This document shows, in pieces, positions 1 to 11,215 of a stretch of 64,000 nucleotides of DNA; within the stretch, counting starts at the first letter, position 1; each line of letters starts with the position of its first letter. The notes under the pieces are model-generated. The model made no database searches and was not told the origin of the DNA. It saw nothing but the letters and a program-made list of their open reading frames with translations. The DNA is from Trichobilharzia szidati (taxonomy: Eukaryota; Platyhelminthes; Trematoda; Strigeidida; Schistosomatidae): positions 53,169,564-53,233,563 of the forward strand of contig OX235279.1 of the NCBI GenBank assembly GCA_944472155.2, written 5' to 3'. A program made the translations under genes and the position numbers.

Positions 1-140
1 CGTCAGCTGGCTCACCTCATAGCTGAGGCTACGAATGAGCACTGCTAAAGACTACCCAAGTAGGATGAAACCACTATCAAGCACTGTCTGTTCTTCAGTG
101 GTTTTCTAACTGATGTGACCTAACTTGAAATCAATCAGAT
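1..140 (+). repeat. Sm-alpha-type SINE fragment, 5' truncated
   Basis: The first 140 bases match the 3' half of the Sm-alpha-like SINEs elsewhere in the window. There is a degraded hammerhead region (a stem-II-like GACTACCCAAGTAGGATGAAACC near 49-76, seen in part), then the typical sequence with CAAGCACTG and TCAGTGGTTTTC, ending with AACTGATGTGA. The GAAAC box is kept but the CUGANGA box is not, so this copy cannot self-cleave. It probably continues to the left of the window. Confidence 0.5.
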
Positions 141-1684
141 CACTTCAGCTTAACACTTAAAATGCTAGGTGAATATTTATAGGTCAACAGTCTGCTTATT
201 TAGGATTGTCTTAAGAAAATATCTTTCTCTTTATGGTATTTCTTTAGCGAATGCTGGAACCTTACTGTGATCTGTATAAATTGAAGGTAGCACCGAGTTT
301 TTTGTTTTTATATCTCCACTGTTTGTAGCGATTGCGGTAATTTTATTTTGCATGTCAAATTAAACATCTGGCTATAAGCTAAATTTACTCTATAGTTTAC
401 AGTAGGTTACCATGTCAACGTAAATAAATGCATACGATGATCATGTAAGTTGTCCGAAAAAAAATTACTGATGGTGTATGCAAGTTTCTTTCTGAGACAA
501 TTACACCTCACTTTCAAATTTGTGCTTAAAATTCGACAGCAAAAAAAACTTTTAAAATCTCAAGAGTTGTAATTTTAATATGAGACAAAATGTTTCATCC
601 GCATTAATCAGTTTTTCTCTTTTTAGTAAATGTAATTGTAACTTATATTAACCCTTTGACATTTATATGTATATAAATAGGCTACCGCTTATCCCCAACT
701 CTTCGTTGCTCTCACATACTTCCCATCAACAGAACGGCTAATAGTCGGCTTATTCGAATGTAGAAATTTGCCATTACGAGAAAATGGTATGCCTACTCGT
801 GAGTTACCTGGCATAATAATTACATTCAGTTTAATTTTTCTTGCTTATTTGTCCAACACTTTAGCATACAAATTAAATGGTTGCGATGGAGCTAATTCCT
901 GATGGTCAATAAAATTATAAGCATAAACCTTTATGAAATTTGCGCGCCTTATACGCAGCAGTTCCCCATAACCTAACGTAAAGATACAAGTCTTAATGGG
1001 GAACAGGTATGAAATGTATCTATGGTTAAAATTGAGGAAAAAAACTGATAGGAATGGTTTCAATGATAATTGGGACAAGTTATAATGGACATTAAAAAAA
1101 AAGATCTTAAATCGAATCCAGTATTTGCAAATAATATCGTCGTTTATGTATTAAGGATGCTTTGTTTTCCATTGCCTGTCCTATGGTTTACAATTCTCAT
1201 CCTGCATTTCAACTACAGTGGCTTTTCTGCTTATATGTAAATTACTATTGCTTTTCCAAAGGCCTTACTCCATATGCAGTTTGTGTCTATTTATTAGTAG
1301 AACATACCTCAAAATGAGTACATATAAATTCGCGAACAAAACCCCCATGTTAACAAAATAATTTCAATAATTTTATGGAGATAACAGATTGACAAATAAA
1401 AAATAAATGTGATCACTTTCCAAAAGTGAATAGTCTTGTTAAAAAAGGAAGTCCTGAATAAATCAAAATATATATTGGAGCTGTTTAGGATAACATAGTG
1501 TTTTACAGGGGATAGAAGGAGAATGAGAATAAAAGAGAAAGGATCAATACTTTCACCTTTTTGAGGGCTTACTTAGTCTTGAAATACTCGGTCACTTCGT
1601 CATAAGAAGTTGGGATTTGTTTGTTCCATGATGGCTTTATTTATTTAAAATCGAATTCACAAGAGAACAGTGACTAAGTGATTT

Positions 1685-1797
1685 CATTATGGGTAAAATT
1701 TATTTTGATAAAGTCTCACAGTGTTATACAGTAACATTTACTGATGACGTCTTGAGCACAATTTATTGCTCATAATCATATCAAGGTGATTATTCTT
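1685..1797 (-). repeat. PLE terminal unit A copy
   Basis: The reverse complement matches a roughly 140-bp unit found at least seven times here (also 11041, 14612, 20521, 38948, 41233 and 54885). It carries a GAGCA-loop-TGCTC hairpin followed by a GAAAC-GTC-like signature. In this copy that signature is changed (CTCAAGACGTC instead of CTCGAAACGTC). The unit adjoins a PLE reading frame at 41 kb, so I take it as a PLE terminal repeat left as a solo fragment. It lies upstream of the synaptotagmin exons. Confidence 0.55.
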
Positions 1798-2007
1798 ATT
1801 GCGTAGTCTTGTAGATGAATATGGACCGGTAAACTAATTACTTACGACTGTCTCAGGAAGCACTGAACATAACTTTTTCGTAGCCAAAATAACAGGTATT
1901 GTGGGATTTACAAGAACGACCAATATCATGTAGGGACTTTTTGCCTGTATCAATAAATATATCATATGAATTTAATATCATACTTTTTGATTTAATGCAA
2001 TTTCAAG

Positions 2008-3861
2008 ATATCTACGCTAAAGTTATAGTATGTCAAGGAATACAAGGTAAAGAGTTGAAAGCTAAACGAACTGAAGCACTGGGATCAAAAGAAGGTTTCA
2101 ATGAATCTTTTGTTTTCCAGAAAATATCAGATCCATCCAGTATAAATGTCAGGATTACCCTTATACAACATGGATTTATCGGTGAGTCGACTGATTGCTT
2201 TTCAGTTAATGGATGAATTAAAAAGCTTTTCACATACACACCTAAAAGAATATGAAAAGTTCTTCAGAGATATCAAAAGCTTCAGGTTTGTTCCACTTTA
2301 TTTTGAAGACAACGATGCAATAAAATCTTCCTTCCAAAAGAGACATCTCTAATTTCATGACTATGCAATATAACGAACAAAGTTTCGAGAATCCTTATAA
2401 GCATATGTAGTATTTTAGCTGCATGTTTTCTCAGTATTATTGCTGCAACATTTTGAATACAGCTTTACACAGAAATGGAATCCACATCTCGTTTTACAGC
2501 TTTAAGGACTCACCATGTTTCCTATTAAGTCAAGAGCCACCTATCATGATGGTCACATTGCAAACATGACTGATAGAATTCAGTCTGCACCGAAGATAGG
2601 ACTAGACACATTACACTAGTTACTGACTAGTGTTCAATCAAAAAACAAGAGTGTTTACGTCAGGACTGAAATGACCAGAGGTATAAATGTTAAAAGAAAA
2701 TTCAGTGGTTCACAGTATAAGCTTTTTTAAGAAATTGTTTTATTTTGTGTCCTATTAACTCTGATGTTTATATATTTGTTACAAAAAATACCTCCTGACA
2801 TCACCAGACATTTCGTATTTACTAATAGCTGGTTCGGATAGTTTAGTATACAATGGACTGAGCCCACTCTTTTATGCCTCAGGTTACTAGACAAATACTC
2901 ATATTCATTTCTTCTAGCAAACCGAGTTTTTAAAGCCATTCGACTTCTGTCTAGCTATTAAAGAGAAATCATTCAAACAATTTAAAATCAATTGCTATAA
3001 AGATGTAATTCAGATGTCAGATTCTATCAAAATACGCAGATTATCACTTTTGATCACCTTAGTAGCCCATGGAATATCAGAAACCTAACCACAATAAACT
3101 GTACATCTTGTACCACTGACCGATAATAATGCTGATGGTTTGAACAATTCAATTATTTGAGGTCAACTAATACACAAGTATAGCTGATGCACTTCTCTTT
3201 GAAAACTTTGAACAATCCTTGAATAATTGGTAACAGTACAGATCGCTTGACAGGATGTATTCATTCAATATAAATATGTGCTGTTTTTTCACCCAAGTCA
3301 GTCTGAATTCAGAATCGTTTTTTCAAGAGGGGCACTGTTTCGAAATGCTTACTACCTAAACATTGTTAATTTTAAGTTGATCACACATAAATATTAAGTT
3401 TGCCTAACATATGTAGTGCATCTATACAAAATACTGTGGCTTTTGAAATGAAGATCAAACAATGAACCTACAAGCATATCTGTGGGTTAAAACTTCACAT
3501 TACCTTAAATATTGTTTCTCTATCACTTCTAGTTTCATCAAACCAGTTTCCAGGTTTTTGGGGATATCATTAGATGCCTATGACATGTGTACTGTTGTCC
3601 TAAATAGAGTCAACTACTTAAACAGTTTCAAACAACTGTTAAAGTACACCAGAATGCATCCTAATGAAGTTATAGTTTCACTTTATGAAAACTGGTCATT
3701 TATTAACCAGTTTCTTTTTTTTCATTTTAGATAAGCAACTTGGTTTTGTTGTTCTTGGAGGTGAAATGGTTTCCAAAGGTCGTGGTGTTGATCACTGGAG
3801 AGCGATGATTGAGAGACCTGAGGAACAAGTTGGCGAGTGGCAAGAAATACAGATGTATTAG
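2008..3861 (+). CDS. Synaptotagmin-family protein, last two exons (C2 domain C-terminal half)
   Basis: Exon 2008-2181 follows an acceptor (TTTCAAG) and ends at a strong donor (ATCG|GTGAGT). Exon 3731-3861 follows a T-rich tract with TTTTAG and ends in TAG at 3859. Both junctions are phase 1 and join to read FIDKQLGFVVLG. The first exon reads DIYAKVIV, then a GKELKAKRT segment, then FNESFVFQ and VRITLIQ. The second reads VVLGGEMVSKG, then HWRAMIERP and WQEIQMY. This is the order of the last strands of a synaptotagmin C2B domain: YVKV, K-rich strand, NESFVF, IG.V.LG, HW..M, W. The KAKRT strand and missing calcium-binding aspartates fit the Syt14/16 group better than Syt1, which is inference. 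Synaptotagmins bind membranes and SNAREs in vesicle traffic. Earlier exons lie left of the window. The 1.55-kb intron holds a MITE arm. Confidence 0.75.
2182..3730 (+). other. Intron of the synaptotagmin-like gene
   Basis: It begins GTGAGT and ends with a T-rich tract and TTTTAG. AT-rich, with no further coding signal. It contains a one-armed copy of the foldback element (2575-2641). Confidence 0.65.
2570..2641. mobile_element. Single arm of the MITE-like foldback element
   Basis: This stretch matches the right arm of the foldback element at 14168-14232, including the GATAGAATTCAGTCTGCACC core and the GTGTTCAA-TCA end. No left arm is visible, so the copy is truncated or rearranged. It lies inside the synaptotagmin-like intron. 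Confidence 0.5.
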
Positions 3862-4384
3862 TGTGGAAATCTATTTGGAAGCTACTAAATCGAGATCTTA
3901 TCCTTTGTTGTTGTTTTTTTTGAAAACATTCCGATGACAACTCTTTCAAGAAATAACATTACAAAAATGAGTACAAATTCAATTATCAAGTGTTACCATC
4001 TTTTACGTCAATTTATTTTCTTAATAACAGTTATTATTTGTTTCATTTAAACTTTGGTATTTTGGTTTAAGCTGAAAGTTTGACGGTATTTTGCAGGTTG
4101 TTAAGCAACGCAGCGGTAGTGATATGACAAGAAGGCAGTAAATAGCATTATGTCTTAAACAAAGGAATCACAGACAAAGCTGAGAACATGAGAAATGGAA
4201 AAACTGTAAGTCAGTGTAGAGAGCATGGGATGAGGGAGGAAGAAGCTGAAGAGAAATACAGTAGGAAACAGAATACGAATAGTTGGTGCAAATTTGTATT
4301 ATTTTACTAAACATACCAACACAATGAATTTCAAAGGAGCTCATTTGTCTGGGCAGATAATTAAATTAATTTTGTTCTCTGAGA
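3862..4384 (+). other. Probable 3' UTR and flank of the synaptotagmin-like gene
   Basis: Non-coding, AT-rich sequence after the TAG at 3859. Several AATAAA-like stretches occur but I cannot choose a poly(A) site. No other feature is visible. Confidence 0.3.
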
Positions 4385-4840
4385 TGGCTGATTTCATTGC
4401 GAAGCTTTCGTCATCCGTCTAGACAACATCTTCAGCGCAGGTTTTAGTATCAAGTAAACTTATTTGAATGTTATAATTTTGCCGCCTGGCAACCATCTTC
4501 GTGACTGGTAGCTGATTTACATCTCTACTGATCATTTTTATTGACTTGGAATTCGAACTTTCTTGTCACGTGACTTACTTTTCATTAGCTGGTAAATTTG
4601 GTCTATAGCAATGTGTTTGTTAATTGCTGATTCACTTGAGTACCAGGCTTCCAGAAATTCCCTACCATTCTTGGTGTTTCCTCTATTTGAAATTTCTACA
4701 TTATCCCAATCAAATTGGTGTCCATAATTATCCACATGCATTGATGTGAAAGAATATATATCACGTGTGTTACAGCAAATTTTAGAAATCATTGGGGATT
4801 TGACGAACACTTGAGGCCATATCGCCGAAACCTTCAATCA
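4385..4840 (-). pseudogene. PLE GIY-YIG endonuclease C-terminus and 3' terminal region
   Basis: Read on the - strand, 4837-4538 gives a degraded frame with SFTSMHVDNYGHQFDWDNVEI and REFLEAWYSSESAINKHI. This is the pattern of the part of PLE proteins just after the GIY-YIG core (HA.DN.H.FDW..V.I, then REFLEAW.S and an IN.HI tail). The catalytic YIG part and the RT are missing. Downstream on the same strand lies the terminal repeat with a hammerhead-like core (4398-4441). Homologous terminal pieces occur at about 44.9 kb and 55.1 kb. I see no functional frame, so this is a relic. Confidence 0.65.
4398..4441 (-). ncRNA. Hammerhead ribozyme-like motif in PLE terminal repeat (type C)
   Basis: On the - strand the order is UGCG (stem I), CUGAAGA, an extra U, stem II GUUGUC/GAUGAC (six pairs, two of them wobble) around a UAGACG loop, GAAA, then AGCU as a two-pair stem III with no loop, U at the cleavage position, and CGCA closing stem I. 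All conserved core residues (CUGANGA, GAAA, UH) are present. Very short stem III is known for PLE hammerheads, which may act as dimers. Whether it cleaves is untested. Confidence 0.6.
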
Positions 4841-7800
4841 AGAACATAAGACAGGCTAACAGTTTCCTTCACGAGTTAGAGAGAGAATATATTCCATGGT
4901 ATCTTCTTGTATCACATTCTTAGATCTTTAGGTTTAAAAACATCTTTTGGACATAAATAATCAGGTTTTCGCCACTTAAACAACTTGAAAATCTCCATTT
5001 AGTCGTATAAAAGAAAAGGTGTTCGGCGAAGTGTTATTCTTTTCCATTAAAACTCGATTTCATTTAAGTGTGTTAAAATGCACAGTTTTACTTCACTAAA
5101 GTTTTGTTTCGGCATTTTGATGGGTTATAGTGGTAATTCTCTGAGGAAATTGAACGTATATGTTGCGTAGAAAATTACAGTAGTTGGTTTAAGTCTTCTC
5201 AACAGGTCGCATTAGTGTATAAAAGTTTCACTGTAAGGTAAGAACGACTGCATAATAGCTTTTATATTCATCTGTAGTATGAGAGTCATAGCAAGATATA
5301 AATAGAATTTTTTCCAGGAAATATACAATGTAACGGTGAGAACTGTAAGATATGTCAAGTGAACTAGATAGGTTAGGGCAGAAGTAATGTACAATTTCGG
5401 AAGAGAAAGATAGACTAGATTTGCGGTATAAAATGACATCATTCTATTTCACAGGTTCTCATCAGCTGCAAACTACCTGAAAATACAGTGGTTATAAATA
5501 ATGACATTTCATACTTCAATGCTTGGAAGGTAATAGAGAAAATATTATAAGATGAACGCATCCAGAATATAAGAATTACAATTTTTAGTTTAAGTCATCA
5601 TCAATTTATTTGCTTTCAAGCTTTGAAAAAAGGGGGGTTGAGAGAAAACAGAAAAACCTAATAAACAGTGTTGGCTTATACATCTACATTTACAGTTCAC
5701 ATTAGGCAAGGCAAATAGCATACACTGATGTCATGATTTGAAAGTAATTATAACCTGTTTCCTGTGAGATGCTGCCTTGAAAGTTTCTTTATTATTGGTT
5801 GTTCTACTGATGCATAAATTATCACGTTACTCGGCAAACCATTTATATCTGTTAGTAAACAGCACGCACAACATATGTGCACTGTAACCGAGGTCTAAAT
5901 AATTTTACATTCAAAAACTACATCATATATGTAGACAAACTTTTCGCCTTATCATCACATTCATTTAGACTAACAACCTGAGGGTTTCCTTTTAATTGAG
6001 AACTAGCCGATTCTTCTTTTTACCACTATCAGTTTACATTTAATGGTTAGAGGTAGTTTTTTTGAAAAGTTGAGACGTATATCTGCACGATCTCATTCTT
6101 AAAATGAAAAAAAATATTACACCTGACGCTTGTAATTTTTTTGGGGTTTTGTTAATTTCACATTGCACAACCGCAATCCGAAAATATTTAATTTGTCAAC
6201 TTCTATATAACCCCGATTAATACATGCTTGTTTGTAGGTCAGAAATTTTTTCTCCTGGATTATGGTAGTGGAAGGGATCACTATTCACAGTGGTTGCTTA
6301 ATTAATTAATTTGAGCTAGGTTTTATTAGGCAATAAAAAAGGTAATAATTCTTGTGCACAGAAAAACTCTACTTCATAATAATTTTAAATTAAAAACAGA
6401 AATTCCTTTTGATCAAATGAAAAAAAAACTAATTATTAGAATGAAGTCCTTTTCTCAAACTATTTATTTTAAGTTAATAAATTTTAAAACAAATATTTAT
6501 ATCTCTGTTACACAAATTTTCTCAGTTTCTAATTGAACAGTATAAGGAGTGATCCAAAGCATGTTCAACCTTTGGGGTGTAAATAAGACATGATGTAATT
6601 TGTACCTTCGCTCATTGTTCATTTATTGTTTAATGTATCAGTTCTTAAAATTGGAAATATTGATCAGTTAGGTGAAATAAGCTGTTTTCATGCTGTTTAA
6701 TCAGCTGTAGTTTGTATTCAGATGGATAAACTTCTGCCCATACTTAAATGAGAGAAACTAAAATGTGAGTTTAAGCAAATTAGAATGAACAAAGAAAGAG
6801 TGAACATATTTTCAGCCAACAGCCAAAAAGGACACGAGTTATTACAAATGTAGAATATATATATATATAACATAGTTCACAAAAATTATTTCAATTCAAA
6901 CAGAATAGTTGTGGAACAAGAGATATGAATGCAAGTTAGGTAATAACCTAGCAATCAGAGTTTATTAATGCATAATGTATTGGAACGTTTGAGATGTGAG
7001 AAGTGATTGCAAGTCAAAGTAAAATTTAGTCACAAAATTAGCTAAATTGGAAGATTAAAAATAAGTTCAACTCTGTAAAGAATAGTCAAAAAGGAAAAAT
7101 TATGACAAAATAGAAACACAAACAGATAACAGGACTGTGCCAGGTTATTCACACTCTTTCTGTATACAGAGGTTAGGCTGTCTTTTGTAAAGTGAAGAAG
7201 TAAGGGTTTTCTCTGGAAACTGATTATTTTGAAGAGCTGGTGGATTTGTACTGAATACCTCGTGTCAATCAGCTGCGTGGTGATAGCATTTCCATACACT
7301 CTCTTACTTTCCGTATAATGACTGCTGGAAAGATGCGCAAAGAATTTAGTAGAAGCTATCTCTTATTAAATACAGTCGTAGTTCATGTGAGTAGGCTACT
7401 TATATTCTTCGGACTGCATTAGTGAGCATTTCCTGTAATAAAGAAGAATCAGTGTAGCAACAGGAAATGTCCTTTTCTATGCAATTTTGATTACTTTTCG
7501 ATTCTTGTAGATACTTCTTCTGGTTTGCATGCCAGGTAAAAGCATAGAAATAAAAGTCGTGAGCTCCTCTTATCTTGCAAATATGTTCGTTCTCTTTTGT
7601 TCAACCTAATCAAGATAACTGGTTGTATCGAGTTAGAATGACCAAGAGAACAAAGCAGGCTTCGTTCTGTTCTTATCATTTCTGTACAACATTTACATGA
7701 TCAATAGTATTAGTGATGGTATTTTGAAAAACTATACAGTCCTGTTTCATCTGACAAGTATAACATAATAAAACTCTCCGTCTCTCTTTCATGACATTTT

Positions 7801-8880
7801 TGTATATAAAATGTATATGAGAATCAACTACAAAGGCAGTCTAGGATGGAAAAACTGAAAAGCAAGTAAGGCATTTAAATCTAAAAATAGCTGGCAGTTA
7901 TATCAATTAGTCGATAGTTTAAACTACTACTGTGATCCCATATTAGTGGGTGGTTTTGTTATGAAACGTTGTTCATTTTGTTCATTATTCGAGTATTGAT
8001 TGCTGGGAAGAAACCCACAATTCTGTAGTGAGCACGACGTACGTCATTGAAATTTATATGACGTTTAATACATGTATCTACTGTAAACTTATGACGCAGA
8101 CATGGAATCTTAGTATGAAATTCATTCTAGAAAAACTTCATTTGTTTACATAGATAATAACATACTTTGTTTCGTAATAGTTTTACATGCCTGTTTCTAT
8201 TTGATCGCTCTGCCAACTGCATTTCTGATAAACTATTCATCAGTAATCCGTGTTAATATCAGAGAGCAGATATTTTCAGTAATTTACAAGATGTCTTGCC
8301 CAGTGTCTGTTTAACCATTAGCTGTGAACGTTGGTGGACATTTCCATTCGTTAGATGACTGAATCTACACTTATATAAACTCAGAACATACTAATAATAT
8401 AAGAATGAAAACTTCACGAAATATATATAAAATACTAATTACTGCTCTTCAACTTTGTTTCACTTAAATTTAAGACATAATCCATAATTAAAGCGATAAC
8501 TACTGTGAATGAAGCCTGTAGATCGGCACATATCTTTCACAGTCTGAAACTGAATTCATCATTTATAGCCGAAAGTTTTACCCTATTTTCGGTCATGGAA
8601 GATTATGGTACAAAATTTTTGGCGGTAAATCACTTTAAGCTGCTATTTTAATCAAGTTAATCTTGCATGATTAGAGATAAACAACAATTATGTAAAATAT
8701 ACTTTTTCGCTTTTATGCCTAACACTCACTTGGTACTTATTATTCAGTATGAATTTAAACAGATTAGTAGGTGAACGAAAATATGACTTAATGTTAGGTT
8801 TTATGGGCTGGTAGATGAGGCTGCAATTCTTTCAGTGTCATTCTAAACATTACTGTCATTGTCTCAGGTCGATCTCATAT
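4841..8880. other. Intergenic stretch, nothing recognised
   Basis: AT-rich DNA with only short chance frames. A (TA)n run lies at about 6856-6870. No splice-bounded coding stretch or known repeat was found by reading. Confidence 0.4.
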
Positions 8881-9078
8881 GTGCGTCGGTGGCACAGCGG
8901 TTAGGACTCTCGCCGACCATGCTCATGGTCCGGGGTTCGATCCCCGGCCGACGCACACCCGATATCAATGGTCGGCCTGCAAAATCTGGGTAACCGATAT
9001 CACATGCTGAGAATTCCATACTTGTATCAAAACTACGGTGTGGAATTAAGCTATAATCAGAAATAAAATTTAAAAAAT
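8881..9078 (+). mobile_element. tRNA-headed SINE, full-length copy
   Basis: The head (8881-8956) folds like a tRNA. A perfect 9-bp acceptor-like stem, GTGCGTCGG/CCGACGCAC, closes it. There is an A-box region (GGCACAGCGGTTAGGAC) and a B box (GGTTCGATCCC). The anticodon arm is replaced by GACCAT-GCTC-ATGGTC, a 6-bp hairpin with a 4-base loop, so this is not a working tRNA. The body (ACCCGATATCAATGGTCGGCC... to GAATTCCATACTTG) and an A-rich tail follow. Other copies are at 17935, 26612 and 30405. The SINE would be transcribed by RNA polymerase III and moved by a partner retroposon. Confidence 0.85.
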
Positions 9079-9929
9079 ATTGTACTATATTTTCACATGT
9101 TCAAAATACCATTTCAGTCTGTTTCAGGCATTCATCTCTCGGTAAAACACTAATAGCCTGATATAGCGGACTGAGTTTCAAAAACCTGAATATATGTTAC
9201 TGACTGTTCAAGAATTAAAATGGACTCTAGTTATTCCTCTACACATCTGTCGCCTCTTTCTGTTTTAATGCTAACCAATTAAGAGCAAGAATGATTGAAG
9301 CAATTGATTATTTTTATTAACTTCATCAGGCTCTTCAGTTCTGTCGGTAAATAAATGGGAATGCAATAGTCAGTATATGAATATGAATTTAAATATTTCA
9401 TTGTTCAGTCAGTAACTATTGTGTGGAGAGAAAGGCCGAATTAGGAGAATGCAGAATGGTCTGATTAATATTTAGCAGTCAGTCTAAACATTTTTTGTGG
9501 ATCGGAGACACTATCAACGTAGCAATGAGCACATAGTAAGACAAACTCTAGAGAAATATGAACATGTGTATTTAACCTGTAGTCAACAATCATAATAAGA
9601 TTATGAATTCAAGAAAGAAATATGTGAATTCAGTAACGAAATACGGAAAGTATTATGCAGACCTAGGAAACGACTCTTAGAAGTTGTATTATTAAGTATG
9701 CTCATAGATTTACAAATATGTGAGGTAAAGCTTTGTCACTGAAGCTAAAAGAAACAATGGGATGAGGTTAATGAGTGAATGATTGTTCAGAGTATGCTAA
9801 CCCTATTTTAGGTCTAGCGAAACAAGTGAAATACACGTATTCCCGCTGAAAACATAGATCAGATTTTCAAGTGTTGATTTGCAGTAATTTGACTGATTTC
9901 AAGTAAGATTATGAACTGTTATCGGTTAG
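9079..9929. other. Intergenic stretch, nothing recognised
   Basis: No coding or repeat signal recognised. Confidence 0.35.
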
Positions 9930-10015
9930 AGAACCTTTGGGAACCGAGGAGTACTCGAAGGATGTTCGGCGACATTTCGAAACTCTTCATCAGTCTACGG
10001 AAATGTCCTCACCAG
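9930..10015 (-). ncRNA. Hammerhead-like motif in a solo PLE end (type E)
   Basis: The - strand carries CUGAUGA, then AGAGUUUC, then GAAAUGUC: a complete CUGANGA box, a GAAA box and a GUC cleavage triplet in the right order. Stem III would be two pairs (AU/GU). Stem II is weak and I could not find a convincing stem I. No PLE frame adjoins it, so this is probably a terminal-repeat fragment. Confidence 0.4.
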
Positions 10016-10124
10016 GATCTTTACGTTACTAAGTGGGGATAGTAGGGTGTGAGGACAAATATTCGCCGGTGAAATTTTCCAATTATATATCTCTCTGTTC
10101 CGCAAATTAACAGGAGGTAGGATT

Positions 10125-10330
10125 ACTGGACCACTGGGCCACATGGCAGTGGTTCAACTGTCAGTAGGCTTGCCTCGTAACATGAAGGTCGCTGGTTCAA
10201 ATCTTGTGCAGTGATGCATGTACGCTGTGAAGAATCACAAAATGGGACGAAACTCAGGAGTAATTAGTGGCTATTTAACTGATGTCATTTCGTGACGTAA
10301 GTTGAGGCCAACTTTGCTCATACTGACTGT
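10125..10330 (+). mobile_element. Sm-alpha-type SINE
   Basis: A tRNA-like head (CAGTGGTTCAACTGTCAGTAGG as A-box region; CTGGTTCAAATC as B box) is followed by the hammerhead-derived segment (CTGTGAAGAATCACAAAATGGGACGAAAC) and the usual tail with AACTGATGTCA. The CUGANGA box is mutated, so the ribozyme part is dead. The layout, tRNA head then hammerhead then short tail, is that of the schistosome Sm-alpha family. Confidence 0.65.
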
Positions 10331-11040
10331 TACTACATCGGCTACCAATATGTGGTGTAGTCGCAACCTTTCTGACTGGTTTCTGGACGTAATATATACC
10401 ACTGGAAATCATGGTCTAACTTAATTTGCTGTCCACTGTTTACTAAATTGGATTAATACGCTATTTATGCACTTTTTCATTCTCCTTCGCAAACATACAG
10501 GTGCATTTTCATGGGAATACAAGGATGAAACCCTTTGAGTAATATTCATGGATATACATTGAAGAAACCATTATTGGAAACTTATCATTGGTTTGCTGTG
10601 TATGTGTAGTTTTATTTGTCAGAACGATCACTAGTTTCACCGCAATGAGGATGCCTTGGACATCTTTATTCATTTGATGTTATGATGTCAGATTTGTATA
10701 AGTATCGCTTAAGATTTTTTTTTCTTATTTTCATTTATCCTTCAAGAAACAGGAAATTATATAATGACCGCAATAGGGATCTTTTTCTTAGGGTAAATTT
10801 TGTTTCTCTGTATATGTAACAGGCTAAAAACATAAGTGGGTTCTTCTGTAAATTTTACTGTGACTGATTTTGAAACGATGTCTAGTATTTGTGCTTCCTT
10901 TAAGTGATGAATAGAAAAAGAAATGGCAGCTGAATGGTTGCTTAAGCTAATAGGTGTTACATCAAAATTTCACGTAGCTGACATCAGAAAACATATCCTT
11001 CCGTTTCTCACATCTTCTACTTACACTGTAACCTGGTCTC
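10331..11040. other. Intergenic stretch, nothing recognised
   Basis: No coding or repeat signal recognised. Confidence 0.35.
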
Positions 11041-11215
11041 CATCATGGATAAGATTTTATTTTCATAAATCACACAGTGTTACACAGTAATATTAACTGA
11101 TGACGTTCCGAGCACAAATTATTGCTCATAATCATATCAAGCTACTCACACAACTTTTCCCTTCCATAATGGAGTTACACTCTACCACAGTGCCCAAGTT
11201 TTATACTTATGTCAC
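11041..11215. repeat. Head-to-head PLE terminal units (unit A)
   Basis: 11041-11140 is unit A in reverse orientation (TTATTTTCATAAATCACACAG... to TTGCTCATAATCATATC). 11165-11215 is the distal part of the same unit in forward orientation (CCATAATGGAGTTACACTC... CCCAAGTTTTATACTTATGTC). The pair forms an inverted junction with about 25 bases between. No frame is left. Confidence 0.6.

Noticed and set aside
8881..8956. Functional tRNA gene
   Set aside because: Good A and B boxes and acceptor stem, but no anticodon stem-loop of normal size, and it is followed by a SINE body present in several copies.
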